A stretch of 64,000 bases of DNA from Ancylostoma caninum (GCA_037903475.1 JBAJFG010000035.1:1-64000); one strand, 5' to 3'. Positions 13,201-25,669 are shown, counted from the first letter of the stretch. A program made the numbers and translations. The notes: generated by a model not told the origin, from the letters alone.

Positions 13201-16200
13201 CGCTCGTTATAATTTCTTACATCTACAATGTGCTTGTGTCGGTCGAGGTTGTGCGAGTCGTAAAGTCAAAAATGGGCCGTAACAGTTCGTTAGAGCGAAT
13301 TTTACGAGTGGAACAAGCATATTACAGACGAAATGTAGATGTTTTCAGTTGTGAGCGAATCGGAACCTTCCACCACAACTACAGAGATACCAAAGATTGG
13401 CACAACAGTTTACAATTTACATGTGAGTAAAATACTACCGTACTAAAATACTAGCCCGGTAATATATTACTTTATATTACTGAGCTCGGATGCATAACTG
13501 AGACTAACCATGATGAGCGTGCTAGTGTACCTAAATCTAATATACGTGACGTTATCTATACAATACCTTTGGTAGTCCTTAGAAGCAATGGCGCACCTTT
13601 TCCGTCTTTTTGCCCTGTTATATGAAAAGTATGTTCAAAACATCTGCAGATCTCTTTAATCAGCGTTCCGAGATCTATAGAGTAGTATTAATGTAGTTAC
13701 TTGAGGTCCACAAAATCAAGATGTTAGGACTAAAGTAGGTCACATGCTTCCGAAAAGGCCTGTATGAAAAACCATCAGTTTCAGTGGAAACCTCTAAAAC
13801 ACAAGCATTTATAATGTACTTATCATAATATCGGATGAGAATATGATCACATCCAATGTTTTTAAGAGTTTCTGAAGTCTCCATGAACTTGCCGCTGTCA
13901 GCGAGATAGTTCTCTAAGGGCTTAATTTTGCCGATCTGAATCAGTGGCTGAAGAGCTACCTCATAGATCTTGAGACGCTGCTTCTAAATATAAATATTTA
14001 CGTACTTTAGGAATAACTTCTTTAACGAATTCAGAACAAAAAGACGCGAAAGCGAAAGCCTTTGCTTGTTTTTCGTGTTTTTTGCCAATGACTACCTACG
14101 ATATTGTACCAAGCGGTTACCATTAGCTAACAATACCCATGGATATGAAATTAGCTATCCTAATAATAGTGCATCAAAGCCATGGAGACTTTACTGGGCT
14201 TCCAAATTAATATTCTTGAAGCTTCATGTGTTACTGTTATCACTTTTCTTACGCTTGGCGGCAATTATGCAGCCGATAAAACAAATATACTATGATATAT
14301 AAACATATATACTATGATATATTTCCCCATAAAACATAAAGGGCGTCCGAATAAACGATCAGAGGCTATAATCTTACTGTTATAATATTTTTCGTATGAT
14401 TTGTAACATTGCTGGTATTCGTGAAATCGATGAGAACCTCCCAATAAGAGATGAGACTTCCCAATAAGTAGACGGGAAGACTTCTGTTAGCACAGCCACC
14501 CCAGTGCAGGACCTTTGTTCCTATCAACAAATCCTTCAACCGCTTAATGATAACTTTCAATATTTCGACATAATAGTTGTCCGCTCACCTCCAGAAGAAT
14601 TCACTCCAAAAGCTCGTGCTCGTCTTAAAACTGATTTTTTGTTTCCTGGCTTTTGGTTGTTCATAAGTAGGTACGTATGTACCTTGCTCAAACGGGTAAA
14701 GCGAAGCTTACCGATGTTAAGACCCGGAAATAAGTAAAGATTACCGGCTCCCTTCTCTCTCGCTCCCTATGTTCGCAAATACGAGCACAAGTCTTCCTAT
14801 TTGAACGTGGGAGAATACTATTCATAAAATAAAATGGACTTACAGGCTACCGCAGACGCTCGTGCTGAGCCAAAGCTGGCCAACGTCATAACTCCTATAG
14901 CTGGAATCATCGACAACATTGGACCAATCCTTGCACCACTTCTGCGATCTCGACTGGCAGCAGCTAAAGTGAAATCTCTCGGCTATTTCGTTTAGATGCT
15001 TGTAAAACTCGTAAAATCTTACTCCTTTCAGACAGCCGGCGTAAGAACGTACGAAACAGGGGGAAGAGGTAATTATTTCTCGAACATATGAACAACGCAT
15101 GAAGAAATACTATGAAGTACGCGTGATTCAGATCTTCTTGCTCACTCACCTGGTGAGAATTCAATAATTGGCTACGGGACCCAACTCGCGAGAGAGATAC
15201 TCAATCCTGGATCACTGCAGAGAGACAGAGAGGTTCGCGATTTATTGAATTCTCGCTGAAATTTGTCATCTGAACGCAATATTTACACCGAAAACAAACT
15301 CCAACGCTTTTTTTCTGCTTATAATAACATCCACGAGAATTATTTTCGCGTGGATGCGAATGCGAGTATAAATTTGAGATATTTGCTAGACCAGCGCTGG
15401 AATTTTGAGATGTAAATCTCCTATTGGCTCATGTCTGGCTCCATAAATTTTCGGTCTTTTCGAATCATTATTTTTAGTGGTTCGAACCTATGATTCGGCC
15501 TTTTTAAACCCTATCCCTCAATGTTTCTGGCTGGGTAGGTCCTTTTTTTGGTGTTGTGATGAGGACCTCTTTGATTTTCCTCCCTAGTCTCGGCGAGTTA
15601 TTATGTGCAAACAGGAGATGAACCATTGTTTCCTGATAAATCCTAAAGATTTGCGGAGTCTTGGCAAGGCTAGGAAATAAAACGCAATAACAAAAATATG
15701 ATAAGCAACCAAAATATCATTACAGTCAAAAATATAATCTGGAATAAAATGCAACAGTTTTAAGGAGAATCAAAGAGCGCTAGCAGCGAAAATTGCGCAG
15801 GTGAAGGAATCGCTGCAGTACCAATCCAAAGCAGAAAGTAATGTAAGTTCTCTCTAGCCTTGTTCCTATGTAGTTGTCTTGCTTCAGAACCGAATCCTTA
15901 TCTTCCAGGTCCACACCGTTCCACTTCATGAAGTCCTTCTGCCTGCTTCACACGCCTTACCGGAAATGGCTTTGAAGCCAAGTTATCCACAAGCTTTTAC
16001 TCGAGTAGCTTCAGTACCGCTAGCTGAACAAGCTGCTCAAGCCGCTAAGACCGTCCAGCTACCGGCATTCCTACAACAATCCACACTTCCACCGTTCTTC
16101 GTTGCCCCTCCTCCAGGTTACAAAGGTCCGCTGCCTCCTCCACCGCCACCTCCTCCCCTGCCAGGAAGACTCTTGGGTGAAGAGCCGAGAAGTGGGTTTA

Positions 16201-17536
16201 TCTAGAGAAAATTCGAAATTCCGGATCAACTTTCGTGTTCGCCTACTTTCAGGATCACCCATATCAAAGGCACCAATCCTTCCACCAATCGAGGTAGACA
16301 GTTCATCCCCCACAACCGCCAATACACCTTATTTTCCTCCAGTAATCCAAGCAGAGACGCTGCCACCAGTTATTATTGAGTCATTCACCACGCAATCGCC
16401 TCGAGCGCTACCACATGCCGCCACAAAACAGCCAGCAGCACATGGTGATTCACTTTCTTTTCAAAGAATTCACTTGTTTTTGAGCAATTCATCTTGCTGC
16501 TACGAGTGCGTGAAGGTTCGATTACAGCATCGGATGCAACCGGTTATGAACGAGGTCGATCGGAGGTTAAATCGGCGTTCTTTGAGGATTCCGGTGAGGT
16601 TTCGCGGATATATAGTTGTGAAATAAGTTTCGTGAAACCGAACACAAAGAAAAGGGGGATTTCGCCAGCTTGTGCTCCTTGAGATATGAAATTTTTGAGT
16701 TTTTGGGTTACTTTACAACATTCAGAACTTGTTCTACAATCTAGTAATGATACTCAAGCTACTTACATGTTTCGGCGGGGAGGTCCAAGTCAATTCAAGC
16801 AAACAACCTAGCAATTCAGGATTAATGGTTCAAGAAGCTCCTTCGACACCCAACAGGCCGCCTTCTAGTTTGGGCCCACCATTTGGAGGAGGAGGATTTG
16901 GAGGTTTGACACATTCAACTCTATATACTCGTTACCAGAGCAGAGCCCGTGAAATGGCAGGAAAAAACAGAAATTAGAGAGGAGAGAGGATAATATCGAC
17001 GTATAATCAGGGTCGCTTTGTAAGAAGAGGTAGCACAAGGATTTTGAGCAGGAATGATGAGTAGATGGGAGAAAACAATTTTTTTCTGGGTTTGAGAGAG
17101 ATGTATATAGTTCATTTTAAAGATAGGAGGGTGACAGATAGGAGGTGGATTAACAGAAAATGACATGTTTATCGGAAAGACGAGTAAGACAGGGCTTGTC
17201 AGTGACTCCTGCAGAAATAGTATAATTAATAGGATAATGAGCAAGTTGACAAAATAAAAAAAGATCTAATGCAAGAAAAAATTAGAATGAATGGCTGAAT
17301 GATCGAATGAATGAATGAACGAATGAATGAACAAATAAGTAAGTAGATAAATGGATGAAAGAATGAATCCACAGAAACGATGGTTATTCTATGCTACCAA
17401 GTAAAATGTACTAACCTTAATCTTTTTTTTAGGTGGACGTCGACCAACGGAGTCATTTGAGCAGGCCGCCTCAGCAACCGGCGATAACCTCTCGTTTTTT
17501 AGTGCCAACAGGAAAAAACGAATGAGGAAACACTGA
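4257..17536 (+). CDS. Secreted threonine-rich, mucin-like protein (16 exons, about 1001 aa)
   Basis: Manual exon model, phases compatible throughout: 4257-4441, 4970-5182, 5407-5722, 5836-5976, 7691-8341, 8488-8611, 12833-13195, 13349-13422, 14846-14968, 15032-15068, 15195-15232, 15765-15842, 15909-16191, 16253-16444, 16820-16903, 17433-17536 (3006 nt). Residues 1-16 are a classical signal peptide (MRMWCALLLLVNAVNA, then Q). Threonine-rich blocks, mostly ACN codons, lie near residues 139-200, 286-300 and 554-640 and are likely O-glycosylated. Charged, helix-prone segments separate them. A proline-rich part with PLPPPPPPPPLPG follows near residues 855-870, then a Gly-rich GPPFGGGGFG, and the protein ends in the basic tail NRKKRMRKH. 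No catalytic domain is visible. By analogy with other nematode mucin-like proteins it may act in cuticle, gut or surface coat (inference). Least certain: the 4970 acceptor (CAGAG, not TTTCAG) and the 37-38 bp exons 10 and 11. I do not recognise an orthologue. Confidence 0.75.
5428..5600 (+). repeat. Coding ACN/trinucleotide repeat (poly-Thr block)
   Basis: A run of ACT/ACA/ACC/ACG triplets inside exon 3 of the mucin-like gene encodes the first Thr block. Shorter equivalents lie at 7696-7730 and 12885-13115. The triplet phase is kept and codons vary at the third position, so selection for threonine is more likely than simple slippage (inference). Confidence 0.7.
6640..7280. other. GC-richer intronic segment, possible dispersed repeat
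   Basis: Within the 1.7-kb intron at 5977-7690, base composition rises and several open frames overlap on both strands. None has splice support in frame with the gene. The part around 7150-7240 contains GCGATTGG and CCAATCAGAGC, inverted CCAAT-like motifs. A partly similar GC-rich patch (TGCGATTGGCC...CACCGCCC) lies at about 32740-32800 in an intron of the ENPP-like gene. I read these as repeat fragments rather than exons. Confidence 0.3.
8882..9220. mobile_element. TA-flanked MITE in an intron, abutting a second element
   Basis: A 339-bp element. The left end is CAGGGTGGTCCAAAAATACG; the reverse complement of the right end is CAGGGTGGGCCGTAAATGCG. TA flanks both sides (8880-8881 and 9221-9222). 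It has no coding capacity and sits in the 4.2-kb intron between exons 6 and 7 of the mucin-like gene. The right TA is also the left TA of the next element. Confidence 0.8.
9223..10765. mobile_element. Longer member of the CAGGGG...CATAA element family (about 1.5 kb)
   Basis: The left end CAGGGGCATAAATTCTTG pairs with a decayed right end; the reverse complement near 10765 reads GCATAAGTTATTG...CAGCGTTTGCTC. Internal blocks match the 539-bp copy at 2058-2596, for example TTTTTGATCACAAA, AATAGAGTTGGATT, and the AAAACCTGTTTT...CAACTGCTCCAAAGCAGAAG part. Open frames up to 161 codons exist inside, but I recognise no transposase motif. It is probably a non-autonomous or degenerate element, and copy 1 may be an internally deleted relative. 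Confidence 0.7.
17285..17370 (+). repeat. GAAT-type microsatellite
   Basis: Imperfect AATG/GAAT tetranucleotide run in the last intron of the mucin-like gene. Confidence 0.7.
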
Positions 17537-17608
17537 AACTACGTGTATTTATGTGAAAACTGGTCATTGTTGTGCATTAAATCTCGTAATAATAATTTTT
17601 AAATCTAA

Positions 17609-17614
17609 AATAAA
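17609..17614 (+). terminator. Poly(A) signal of the Thr-rich gene
   Basis: AATAAA lies 73 nt downstream of the TGA at 17534-17536. It is followed by T-rich sequence, a fitting 3' end for the mucin-like gene. Confidence 0.7.
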
Positions 17615-17619
17615 ATTTT

Positions 17620-20290
17620 CTTTTGACTCTGAGTGATTTCTTATAGTTAATGGACCACAAGATGTCAGAGTTGCTATCGTCGCCCCTCAAAATACCCCCC
17701 CAGACAGCAGCAATCGTTGTGCTCGTCATTGTGAACATTGTAAACTTGGATTAATAGTCGTGTTAGCCGAGTGCAACATGGGTTTTTGTTTGCTCCGTTA
17801 AGGTGACGAAAAGTTCCGACAGCAATAAAACCCTCACGAGGTCAGGTCAATCCTGTTCTCTTAGTGTTTTATGTACAGTAAAGACCAATAAATCACAAAT
17901 TAATATTAAAGAGAAAAAAGGAGCTAAGTTCCATTTCGTACAATAGCCTTATACTAAAGTTGGAGCAAAAGCATAGGGCTTCCCGCTTCCTCTAGTCAGT
18001 GAGGGAAGGGAAGCTCTATGAATAAAAAAAAAACGAAATAAAATAAAGGAAGAGCTCACTTCTCTGTTGAGTCGTCGTATAGGGTCTGGGGTAGAGTAGC
18101 AAAAAAAAACATAGGGTCTAGGGTAGAGTAGCAAAAAAAAACATGGGATCTGGGGTAGAACAGCAAAAAAATATGGGGTCCGGGGTAGAGTAGCAAAAAA
18201 AAAAACAGACTAGAAAATGAATGAACGTTGTGAGATGCTGGGTTAAAAGCTAAAAGGTAAAACATGTTAGGCCAGGGTTAGCAAGGATGAGAAAAAACGC
18301 GAAGCCTTTGCTTACCAGAAAGAAGCAACCAAATTTGTACGTACAGCGGCGGCCGCATGTTCAGCAGGCCACCCATTTTGAATCAATTGATCAATCGATA
18401 AAGATCAACATTTCCCATCTCGAGCATGGAGCCGGCTATCACAACAAGTTTCTACGGATATGATGAGACATGAAGTGCCCTTTCTTCCCTCCCTCAACTT
18501 TATCCCTCGAGGACATGCTTCTGAATGGAAATACTGCATCCAAAGCTTAAAATGCAGCTTTTTTTAGAGATGTCTATACCAATTTGTCAAATCAGAGGAA
18601 CATTCGTTTATGCACTTCATACAGTCGCGCATTTTGCTGTAGAACTATCAATACACAGCTATGTATGTACCTCAGGAGAGAACAAGATTAGTCAACATGG
18701 CTGAAAGATTGCTAAAAAAATTCATAATGTTTACAAATAGAAAGAATATACTTTGGGTGCGGGATTTTCCTCCGATTTGTGCTACTAACAGGTATCCAGG
18801 TAATTGCGGAAAAATCCCGATGCTTAAATTATTTCTGGGATTCAACATGGTGAAATTTCCGACAAAGTCGGGAGGTTTGCTTTGCTGTTGGTGCAGGCTG
18901 ACATGGAAAGAACGGTAATAGCTTTTGTAGGAAAAATGTTGAGAAGAAATGTGCCTTATTTGGATAAACCAGCACTTCCTATTGCTCAAGCAGTTCGATA
19001 CAAAAATTTTATGCAAAAATCGAAAAAAAGACAACTAAGTTGAAGCCTCATTTTCAAATCAGTTTCAATCGACTCTGTGCCAGTGTTAAGCAACAGGAAG
19101 GGAGTTCCAGAAGAGTCCCAACGAATCGCCAAATCTGGTACAGATTGCTCATCACAGGGCTAAGATATTGAAAAAAAAAAACTCTGTCGTCCGAAATCAT
19201 GGGTGTGCAAAATATGTGGCCGCCACTGCATGTGCGTATGTAAATGTATATGACAAGAGAACTTTTTTTTCGTAACAGAAAGATGGAAATTATAAAATCG
19301 AAGACAAAATTTCTGGCATTTTCTTGGCTGATTAGTAGTGGAGAAACTCCAGGCAGACCATGTTTTTGCTTGAAAAAAAAAAAGACGTGTACCTGAAAGA
19401 GGAAGCTTTCCCATAAATGAAGGGAGATATTTCTTTCATTCTTGGAAAAAAGAACCAAAGAAGAATTGCCTTCCTTAGTTTCTGCAACTAAAGAAGGATT
19501 CAAATAATAATTTTCTTGAAAAGAGTATTAATTTATTATCCTCTTATACAAATCATGGTAGTGCAACAAAATTTTCTGGAGCGCAGGCATAGGGGGGGGG
19601 GGGGACTAGTCTGTTTATAAAGTTCCATGTTTAATGTTAGAACATGAAGGGCAATAAGATCTTGTTAGGGAAAAAAACCAATCAATCTGGAGCTTTTGGA
19701 CTTAACAGCTCAATTTTAAACGAGTCACCTACTGGTAATTGAAAGGTAATTAAAAGGAACAGCATCCTTTCCAGAACTATGCAAATTTCGCGTGCTGTTC
19801 TTTCAGATTTAGTTAAAAACTTCATGTATAAAAGTGCTTGGGGCTATCTGGCAAGAATCTTAGCAAGAATGAATTATTTTAGGCCGGAAACACATAAAAC
19901 AAAGAAAAACAGAGTTTGGATCGGAAGAAATTCGAGGAGTTTTGTGGTTGTCAAGGAATATATTGCCAGTGAGAAATCAGCGCTTCCATCAATAAATTTC
20001 TGACCACAAATATGAACAACGTCTATACATTTAGTTCTTCAATATGTGAGAATTTGCCGAATGCAGTCGTAGGTCATCATTCCAGGATTATATTCACATG
20101 TTTATGCCACTGTATTAACTACAACTCTGCTAAGGAGAATATACAAACCTTTGTCGCCCAAAATAGAGCTGCCTTCAAATATTCATAAGCACAACTGCGT
20201 ATTAACCTACTATATAGTAACGTTCACGCCCAAATAATGGACATTTTCCAGAAACATGTGATCTCTGATTTGAGTCCTTGGTTTACAGTC
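17620..20290. other. Gene-poor AT-rich region
   Basis: It holds the 32-bp tandem repeat at 18079-18206 and a poly-G run near 19592-19604. Open frames up to 149 codons are present. I found no convincing signal peptide, domain or compatible splice chain, and I see no supported gene. Confidence 0.45.
18079..18206 (+). repeat. Tandem repeat, about 32-bp unit, 4 copies
   Basis: Four consecutive units of the form ATAGGGTCTGGGGTAGAGTA followed by GC and an A-tract. Unit lengths vary from 30 to 34 bp through A-tract slippage. Confidence 0.85.
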
Positions 20291-20320
20291 AATGGTATGA
20301 AATTGCTGTTGTTCGGAAGC

Positions 20321-20560
20321 ACAAGTTGTCAGCCCAGTATTGCCCCGAGCCCTGAGAACAACTTGCAGACAGCGTTTCAACAGGGAAATTGTTGTCGACA
20401 AGTTTGACGCCATCATGGCATCCGGAAACAAGTTGTCAGCTGCCTTTTACTGCGACAACTTGTCAACAAGGAACAGCCAGAGCAAGTAGTCGAGAAGTTT
20501 TTGGACTGACAACTTGTTGACAAGAAAGAGTGGAAGCAAGTTGCCAACTAGCTTTAGAGC
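20321..20560. repeat. Cluster of inverted ACAAGTTGTC motifs
   Basis: ACAAGTTGTC occurs at 20321-20330 and 20428-20437, and its reverse complement at 20454-20463 and 20508-20517. The last two carry inverted extensions CTTGTCAACAAG and CTTGTTGACAAG. Related words (AACTTGCAGAC, CAAGTTGCCAAC) lie between and after them. The pattern is not explained by coding. Confidence 0.6.
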
Positions 20561-20632
20561 GAGTGAGTAAGTACTACATTACATTTTAGCTGTTTGTTGT
20601 TCTTTAATCTGCACATTCTTACGGTTTATCAA

Positions 20633-20691
20633 GTAAATAAATAAATAAGTGAATAAATAAACGAATAAATAAATAAATAAATAAATAAGTC
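20633..20691 (+). repeat. AAAT/AATA microsatellite
   Basis: Tetranucleotide AAAT run with a few GTG/CGA interruptions. Confidence 0.85.
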
Positions 20692-20862
20692 TGCTGACCA
20701 AATCCTTGTCAGCAAGTTGTTTGGGATTCTTAGTGATGTCAAAAATCTTTTGCATGTATTAACTTCAGCTCAAAATCGGTTAGTGACGTTTACAAAATCA
20801 GTTTGAAATGAACCGGTTCAGAAAGTACCTTCTGATGCATGAATCCAGCAAACATGACTTAC

Positions 20863-21113
20863 ACGGGCTGAACAATCCTGGAATCATGTACGCTTTCCTC
20901 TCGCAAGTATGTCCTTGAGTAGATGAGTACAAATCCCAACAACAAGCCTGTCACCCATATCACATCTGAGCCGGCTGATGGGTTGTGTGTGTGGCAGTCG
21001 GGCACGGTAGTACTTGTTTGTATAGTTATGTTGACGACGTTCGGATGTTTTTGTATTGTTGCTGTGCTATGAATCCACCACATACATATACACTCACACA
21101 CCCTGAAGATCAA
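20863..21113 (-). CDS. Candidate exon with a transmembrane segment
   Basis: A minus-strand open frame contains NITIQTSTTVPDC, then a hydrophobic helix (SDVIWVTGLLLGFVLIYS) followed by a charged tail RTYLREESVHDSR. A strong donor (GT then GTAAGTC) sits at 20863-20862. Possible acceptors are a CTTCAG near 21106 or TTCATAG near 21068. The N-outside, helix, basic-inside order suits a type I membrane protein. No adjoining exon could be matched by phase, so this may be a chance frame. Confidence 0.3.
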
Positions 21114-21514
21114 TGCATGTGTCAGAGCGATGCGTTTGCGTCAGTTGCCACCGCCCTCATCCCTCACTTGCGCTCTACTGCCGGGATCCACCCGCGTCGT
21201 TCACCATATCCCAACCGTGTCGCGGATTCGTTGTTTTGATCATGGACATGCATGATGTGCGCTTTTTTTGACTCACATGTGTACAGTACACGAGGACTCC
21301 GGTGTCACAAATAGTTGCTTTTTTTCTGGAAACTGTCATACGATAGTCAAAGGCCTGGCTTTGTGTAACTTTTCAAAGTGCAGTTATCCTTAAAAAGGTT
21401 TAGTTTCCCTGCTGTTCTCTGGTTCATAGCTATTTGAAACCTCATACATACTCCTACGCAAAAACCCGAGCTCTGTTGTGATCACATGTCAGCGGTGACG
21501 CGTTTTTCTCACGT

Positions 21515-24500
21515 TCAAACATATACCGCTAATTTCCTCACTGAACCTTGTACTTTCTTAGAAAACACCGCTTGAACGAACGCATTCAAAATCGTTCCAG
21601 CGCCAGAACACCAAGATTTATTCCACAGCTGTAGCTGCTCCCATCTCTCAATGACTTTTTTCCTGTTTCGCTTATATTCTTCCTCACATTTGATTGACAT
21701 CCCTTTAAATTTGCCAGCTACCAGTGCCAGGCAGCGCTCACTCCGTTTTTCTGTTTGTTTTTTCCTGAAAACTTGTCCATCATCAGTACAGCTGACTTAA
21801 GTGCGGTCTCTAGGATTCGCATCCAGGAATCATCTGGTGTTGATGGTGGAGGTTAGCATATTTTCGGATTCTGTGCCAGACTTCTCCCAAAAAAAGAATA
21901 AATCTTTTTTTGCATTTTTTGAAGCTACTCCTGTCAATGTAGTTTTATTGTTACTGGAGAGACGTGGCAATCGCTGTTTTTGAGCTGGATGCCGTGAAAA
22001 AGTGATCGACTATTGGCTCGAATTGTGGATTGCTAGAGCCTATGCACAAACCAGACATGAACTTCTCCTATTCTTCATATTGAATGATCTCCTTTTTTTT
22101 TCAAGAAGTTTTGCATTTCCTTGCTTTTCCTATGGAGCTCTGGAGGTTCTGTCTTTTGGAGGCACATATGCAATAACTACATGGGTTGTCACAGTAGCTT
22201 TTTTCTCAACAGATCGAACTACTTTAGACTTTTCTGCAACCTTTCCATTCAACTTATATATGTAAGCCATACACATCCTTGAACATCGTTTGAGAAATAA
22301 AAATAATACAGAAATATTCAAAACATTCAAGGCTGAGATCCATGAAACGATAACCAATCAGACCAACAATGGTTGGCGTTATTGGTTATGGTATAGACAA
22401 GTTAATGCTAGGAAACGGAGGAAGTGAAAGTTGATTAACTAGCCTGTTTTCTCTATGAGTTCGTGAATCCTAGCCCAGGTTATCTGTGACTATCTGCTGA
22501 ATCCATGACGCCACTACTTGAGAAACGATTTCACGAGAAACGTTTTGCGCCTCTTGACTTCCATTTTGCATTCAAATTAGCCTAGCGGATCCTCGGTTGT
22601 GTTTCAAAGAACGAGGATGTTCCAGAGAAATTCAGGAGCACCCAGGTCATCCGTGAATGGCTATGGCTGCTAAATCTGTTGTTACCCGTTGATGAATATG
22701 CGCGAATGACCCGGTTCGATTATGAGAGATCCGTGCCCGAGCCTTTTGTTCGAGAGATCGTTAATATGCCCTGACGGTGTTTGCTCCTGTAATCAATGGC
22801 AAAACAAGTAGATATGGATGAACATGTGCAACTCTGTACATTCATCTCGTTAATCACTTCTCTCGAAGATGACGCTTATCCGGAAGAATTGGCCACATGG
22901 CTTCAATAGCATTCATAGTGGAACTTATGGTGGCCGGTGTAGAAGAACCTCGGAGAAATTCGCTGCAACGCCCGGATTTTTGAATTTTCGAGCCATCCTT
23001 TGTGGATACCCTACAGAAAATGTCAGAAAATCGTGGGTGTTGCATAGCGCTAGACTATGCAGTGATATTTTCCAGCACAATAGCCATTACGATAATGGAT
23101 TCCGCTTAGTTCTCTGGACGTTTTCATCGCACATCGAGACGTGATATCGGCTGCTTTCTAAGCCTGGCGGCTGTCCAACGAACTACCTCATCGCTGGCTG
23201 TGTAAAAGGCACTGGATCTCATAGCTGTTTAAATCCTGAAAGTAATTATTCAGCAGTCGCAAGCGACTGAGAAGTTTGGCATGAACCGTGTATTCATAGA
23301 TTTGACGATTAAATATGGAAATATTTTGGCCCGAGGCCACTTAGCTGAGATATGTTTCAGGTTTTTTGTTTTTTGAAAGCGAGGGGTGAATTTCTGTACT
23401 TTGAATGGTTCCCTAAGAAGAAATAGAATTTCTGTGATTAGTTATCAGAGACATTGGTAATACTTCATAGGGTAAAAGTCCTGCAACAATTTATTCCAAT
23501 GTGAACCTATTCCAATTTTGAAGATCCCTTTCATTCTATGGAATAAACTGCCAAAGGAGTCCATTAAAGCTCATGAAGATCATTGTTGTTACAAACACTC
23601 CGATAGCAGGTGATTTTCCACGGCCTACTGCTTGAGGAAAAAACCCTGGAAGTTTTTCCCTGAAGGTCTAGGCTAACCGAACCTTTGGAAAAAAGGACAA
23701 ATGCTCAGTGCGAGAAAGTTTTACTGGAGATGAGCGGGATGCTGTAAGAGGATTGCTATAGTTGACTGAAATTCAACAGTTTTATTAGTATGAAAGTTTT
23801 TTTCTTTAATTTGCTCAATATAGTGCATACAACGTACGATTGCAAAATTAAATAATTTAATAGAAAGCTGAAACGTCTTTGCTCTGAGAAGCTTTAGTAG
23901 AAGAAATAAGCGAGAAGCATCAAAATGCAGCTTCAACTTATCTTGGACGCTCATTTGATTGATGCTTCTAGTGAACAAACAAGTAATTTTAGGTAGTAGT
24001 TATCAAGGATTCCTACCATCGCATGTTCAGGATAATGACGGCGTTCATGGCGGAAAGGTTCATTGAATGAGGAAATACTAAACTATCCTAACTGTGACTC
24101 AATCTCAATGATGTACTCATATTTATGTAGATCTACTGGAATCCGAGACTTGGCTCCAATCCAAAATCTGGTTCTCTTTGTTTTTGTGTTTTGGGCTTAA
24201 AATAGTCCATTCTTGCTGGGATTAGATAGCCACAAGCACTTTCATGCACGAATGTATTAATGAAGAAGAGAGAACAGCATGCTAAATTTGCGTGCTTTTA
24301 GGAGAGATGTTGGAAATCCTGCTTGTTTTGATTACCGATAGTGACTCTTTTGAAGTCAAGCTATATATTATGTGAGTCTGAAAGCACTAGTATGGAAGGT
24401 CTATTTTCCATAGTTAGAACCAAATAATGCATTAGATAGCTATCGATTTATTCGAAATTCGAAAGTTCGATTTCAAATAAGTATATTGTTCGCATGTTTG

Positions 24501-24900
24501 GAAAAGAAGGATACTTCAGTAATGATAGGGATGAATTCAGGTCTACCTCATTTTTGAACCTTGAATTCTTCGGATCTAGTCTTGAATGAATAACTAAATA
24601 AATTGAGTTATCGATTCAATCGGTCCTAAATGTTCTTTTTTCGCTGGCGAAATTTTTCCCTTTCATGTTCTAACAATAAATGCAATGTTATAAACATATA
24701 ATCCAAGAAAATTCAGTGCGGTCGAGAATCTTTTTTTGTTTCTCTTTGAAGACGAGAGTTTGCAGTACACTTCTTTGAGTATAAATCCGTTTTAGTAGTT
24801 CCCTTGCCTTCAGTAGTTGCATCATACTGCTAAGGATTTTCATACATAGCAGATATCTGATGATATCCGATGCCTTTGCTTCCCCTAGCTGCTGCACCGT
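21515..24900. other. Region without a supported gene
   Basis: Some minus-strand frames look peptide-like, for example CEEEYKRNRKKVIERWEQLQ near 21680 and KKATVTTHVVIAYVPPKDR near 22190. Neither has convincing splice partners. The remainder is AT-rich with nothing recognisable. Confidence 0.35.
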
Positions 24901-25103
24901 CTTCCTACCAGCATTTCAAATAAATTCAAAGCGTTTCAAGTTGCATAGTGAAAAATAGATCGAGCGATCGGATCAGTATACCCCTTGAGCTTCGTTTACC
25001 CATCTTCTTATCTTTCTTATCCACACTGTCAATTAGAGAACTCTGGACGCAACAGCTGTAGCCCAAAAAAGAAGCCAAAAGCCGTGAACTCCCGCTCATG
25101 CTC

Positions 25104-25293
25104 TCACAAACAAAAGCCGCCTTCGTAGGTACGAAGGACGTCGATGTCCATGAAGAACGGAAGCGACGTCGTCGTCGTCGTCGTCGCCGCACTTGACAAT
25201 CTCATCTGAGACGCATATGTCGGCATGCTAACAGAATTAGCATTACGTAGACGAAATGTCGGGATCGCGTGTGGATGTGGGCGTGGCAACATA
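25104..25293 (-). CDS. Candidate exon, Thr/Ser-rich, over a (GTC)n microsatellite
   Basis: An acceptor CTGTTTAG lies directly before 25293 on the minus strand. The following frame starts MLPRPHPHAIPTFRLRNANS and includes MRLSSAATTTTTTSLPFF, the Thr run being encoded by the (GTC)n repeat at 25164-25188. Codon use looks protein-like, but there is no clear donor or partner exon. Function unknown. Confidence 0.3.
25164..25188 (+). repeat. (GTC)n trinucleotide repeat
   Basis: Seven to eight GTC/CGT triplets in a CpG-rich setting; they read as ACG (Thr) codons on the minus strand. Confidence 0.85.
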
Positions 25294-25669
25294 CTAAACA
25301 GCTGATTGCTGCGTTTACGACTCGGTTGCTTCTCTGATTTTGAGAATCTGTAATGACGCCGGCTTATCTGCTACCCGTTCCTTACTCATTCAGGATTTCT
25401 GCTTAAGTATGTATGTGGGAGAAAGTCCGACGTCAAACGATGCCTTAGAATCGTCTTCTACGCTGTCTTGGGGTTGTACTAAGGGAAAAATGCAGGACTA
25501 TAGAGCCACGGATAGTTTCATTCCTGAAAAATCAATATCATCGGTTTCAACATCGAAAGGCTTTTCGCCGTTGGCATTTTGCAACAGAAACAAAGGCAAG
25601 GCGATCTGCTCAGGCAACAATTTAGAACACCTCCCCTCATTTCCTGATAGTAACGCTTCTGCGTGAGGT

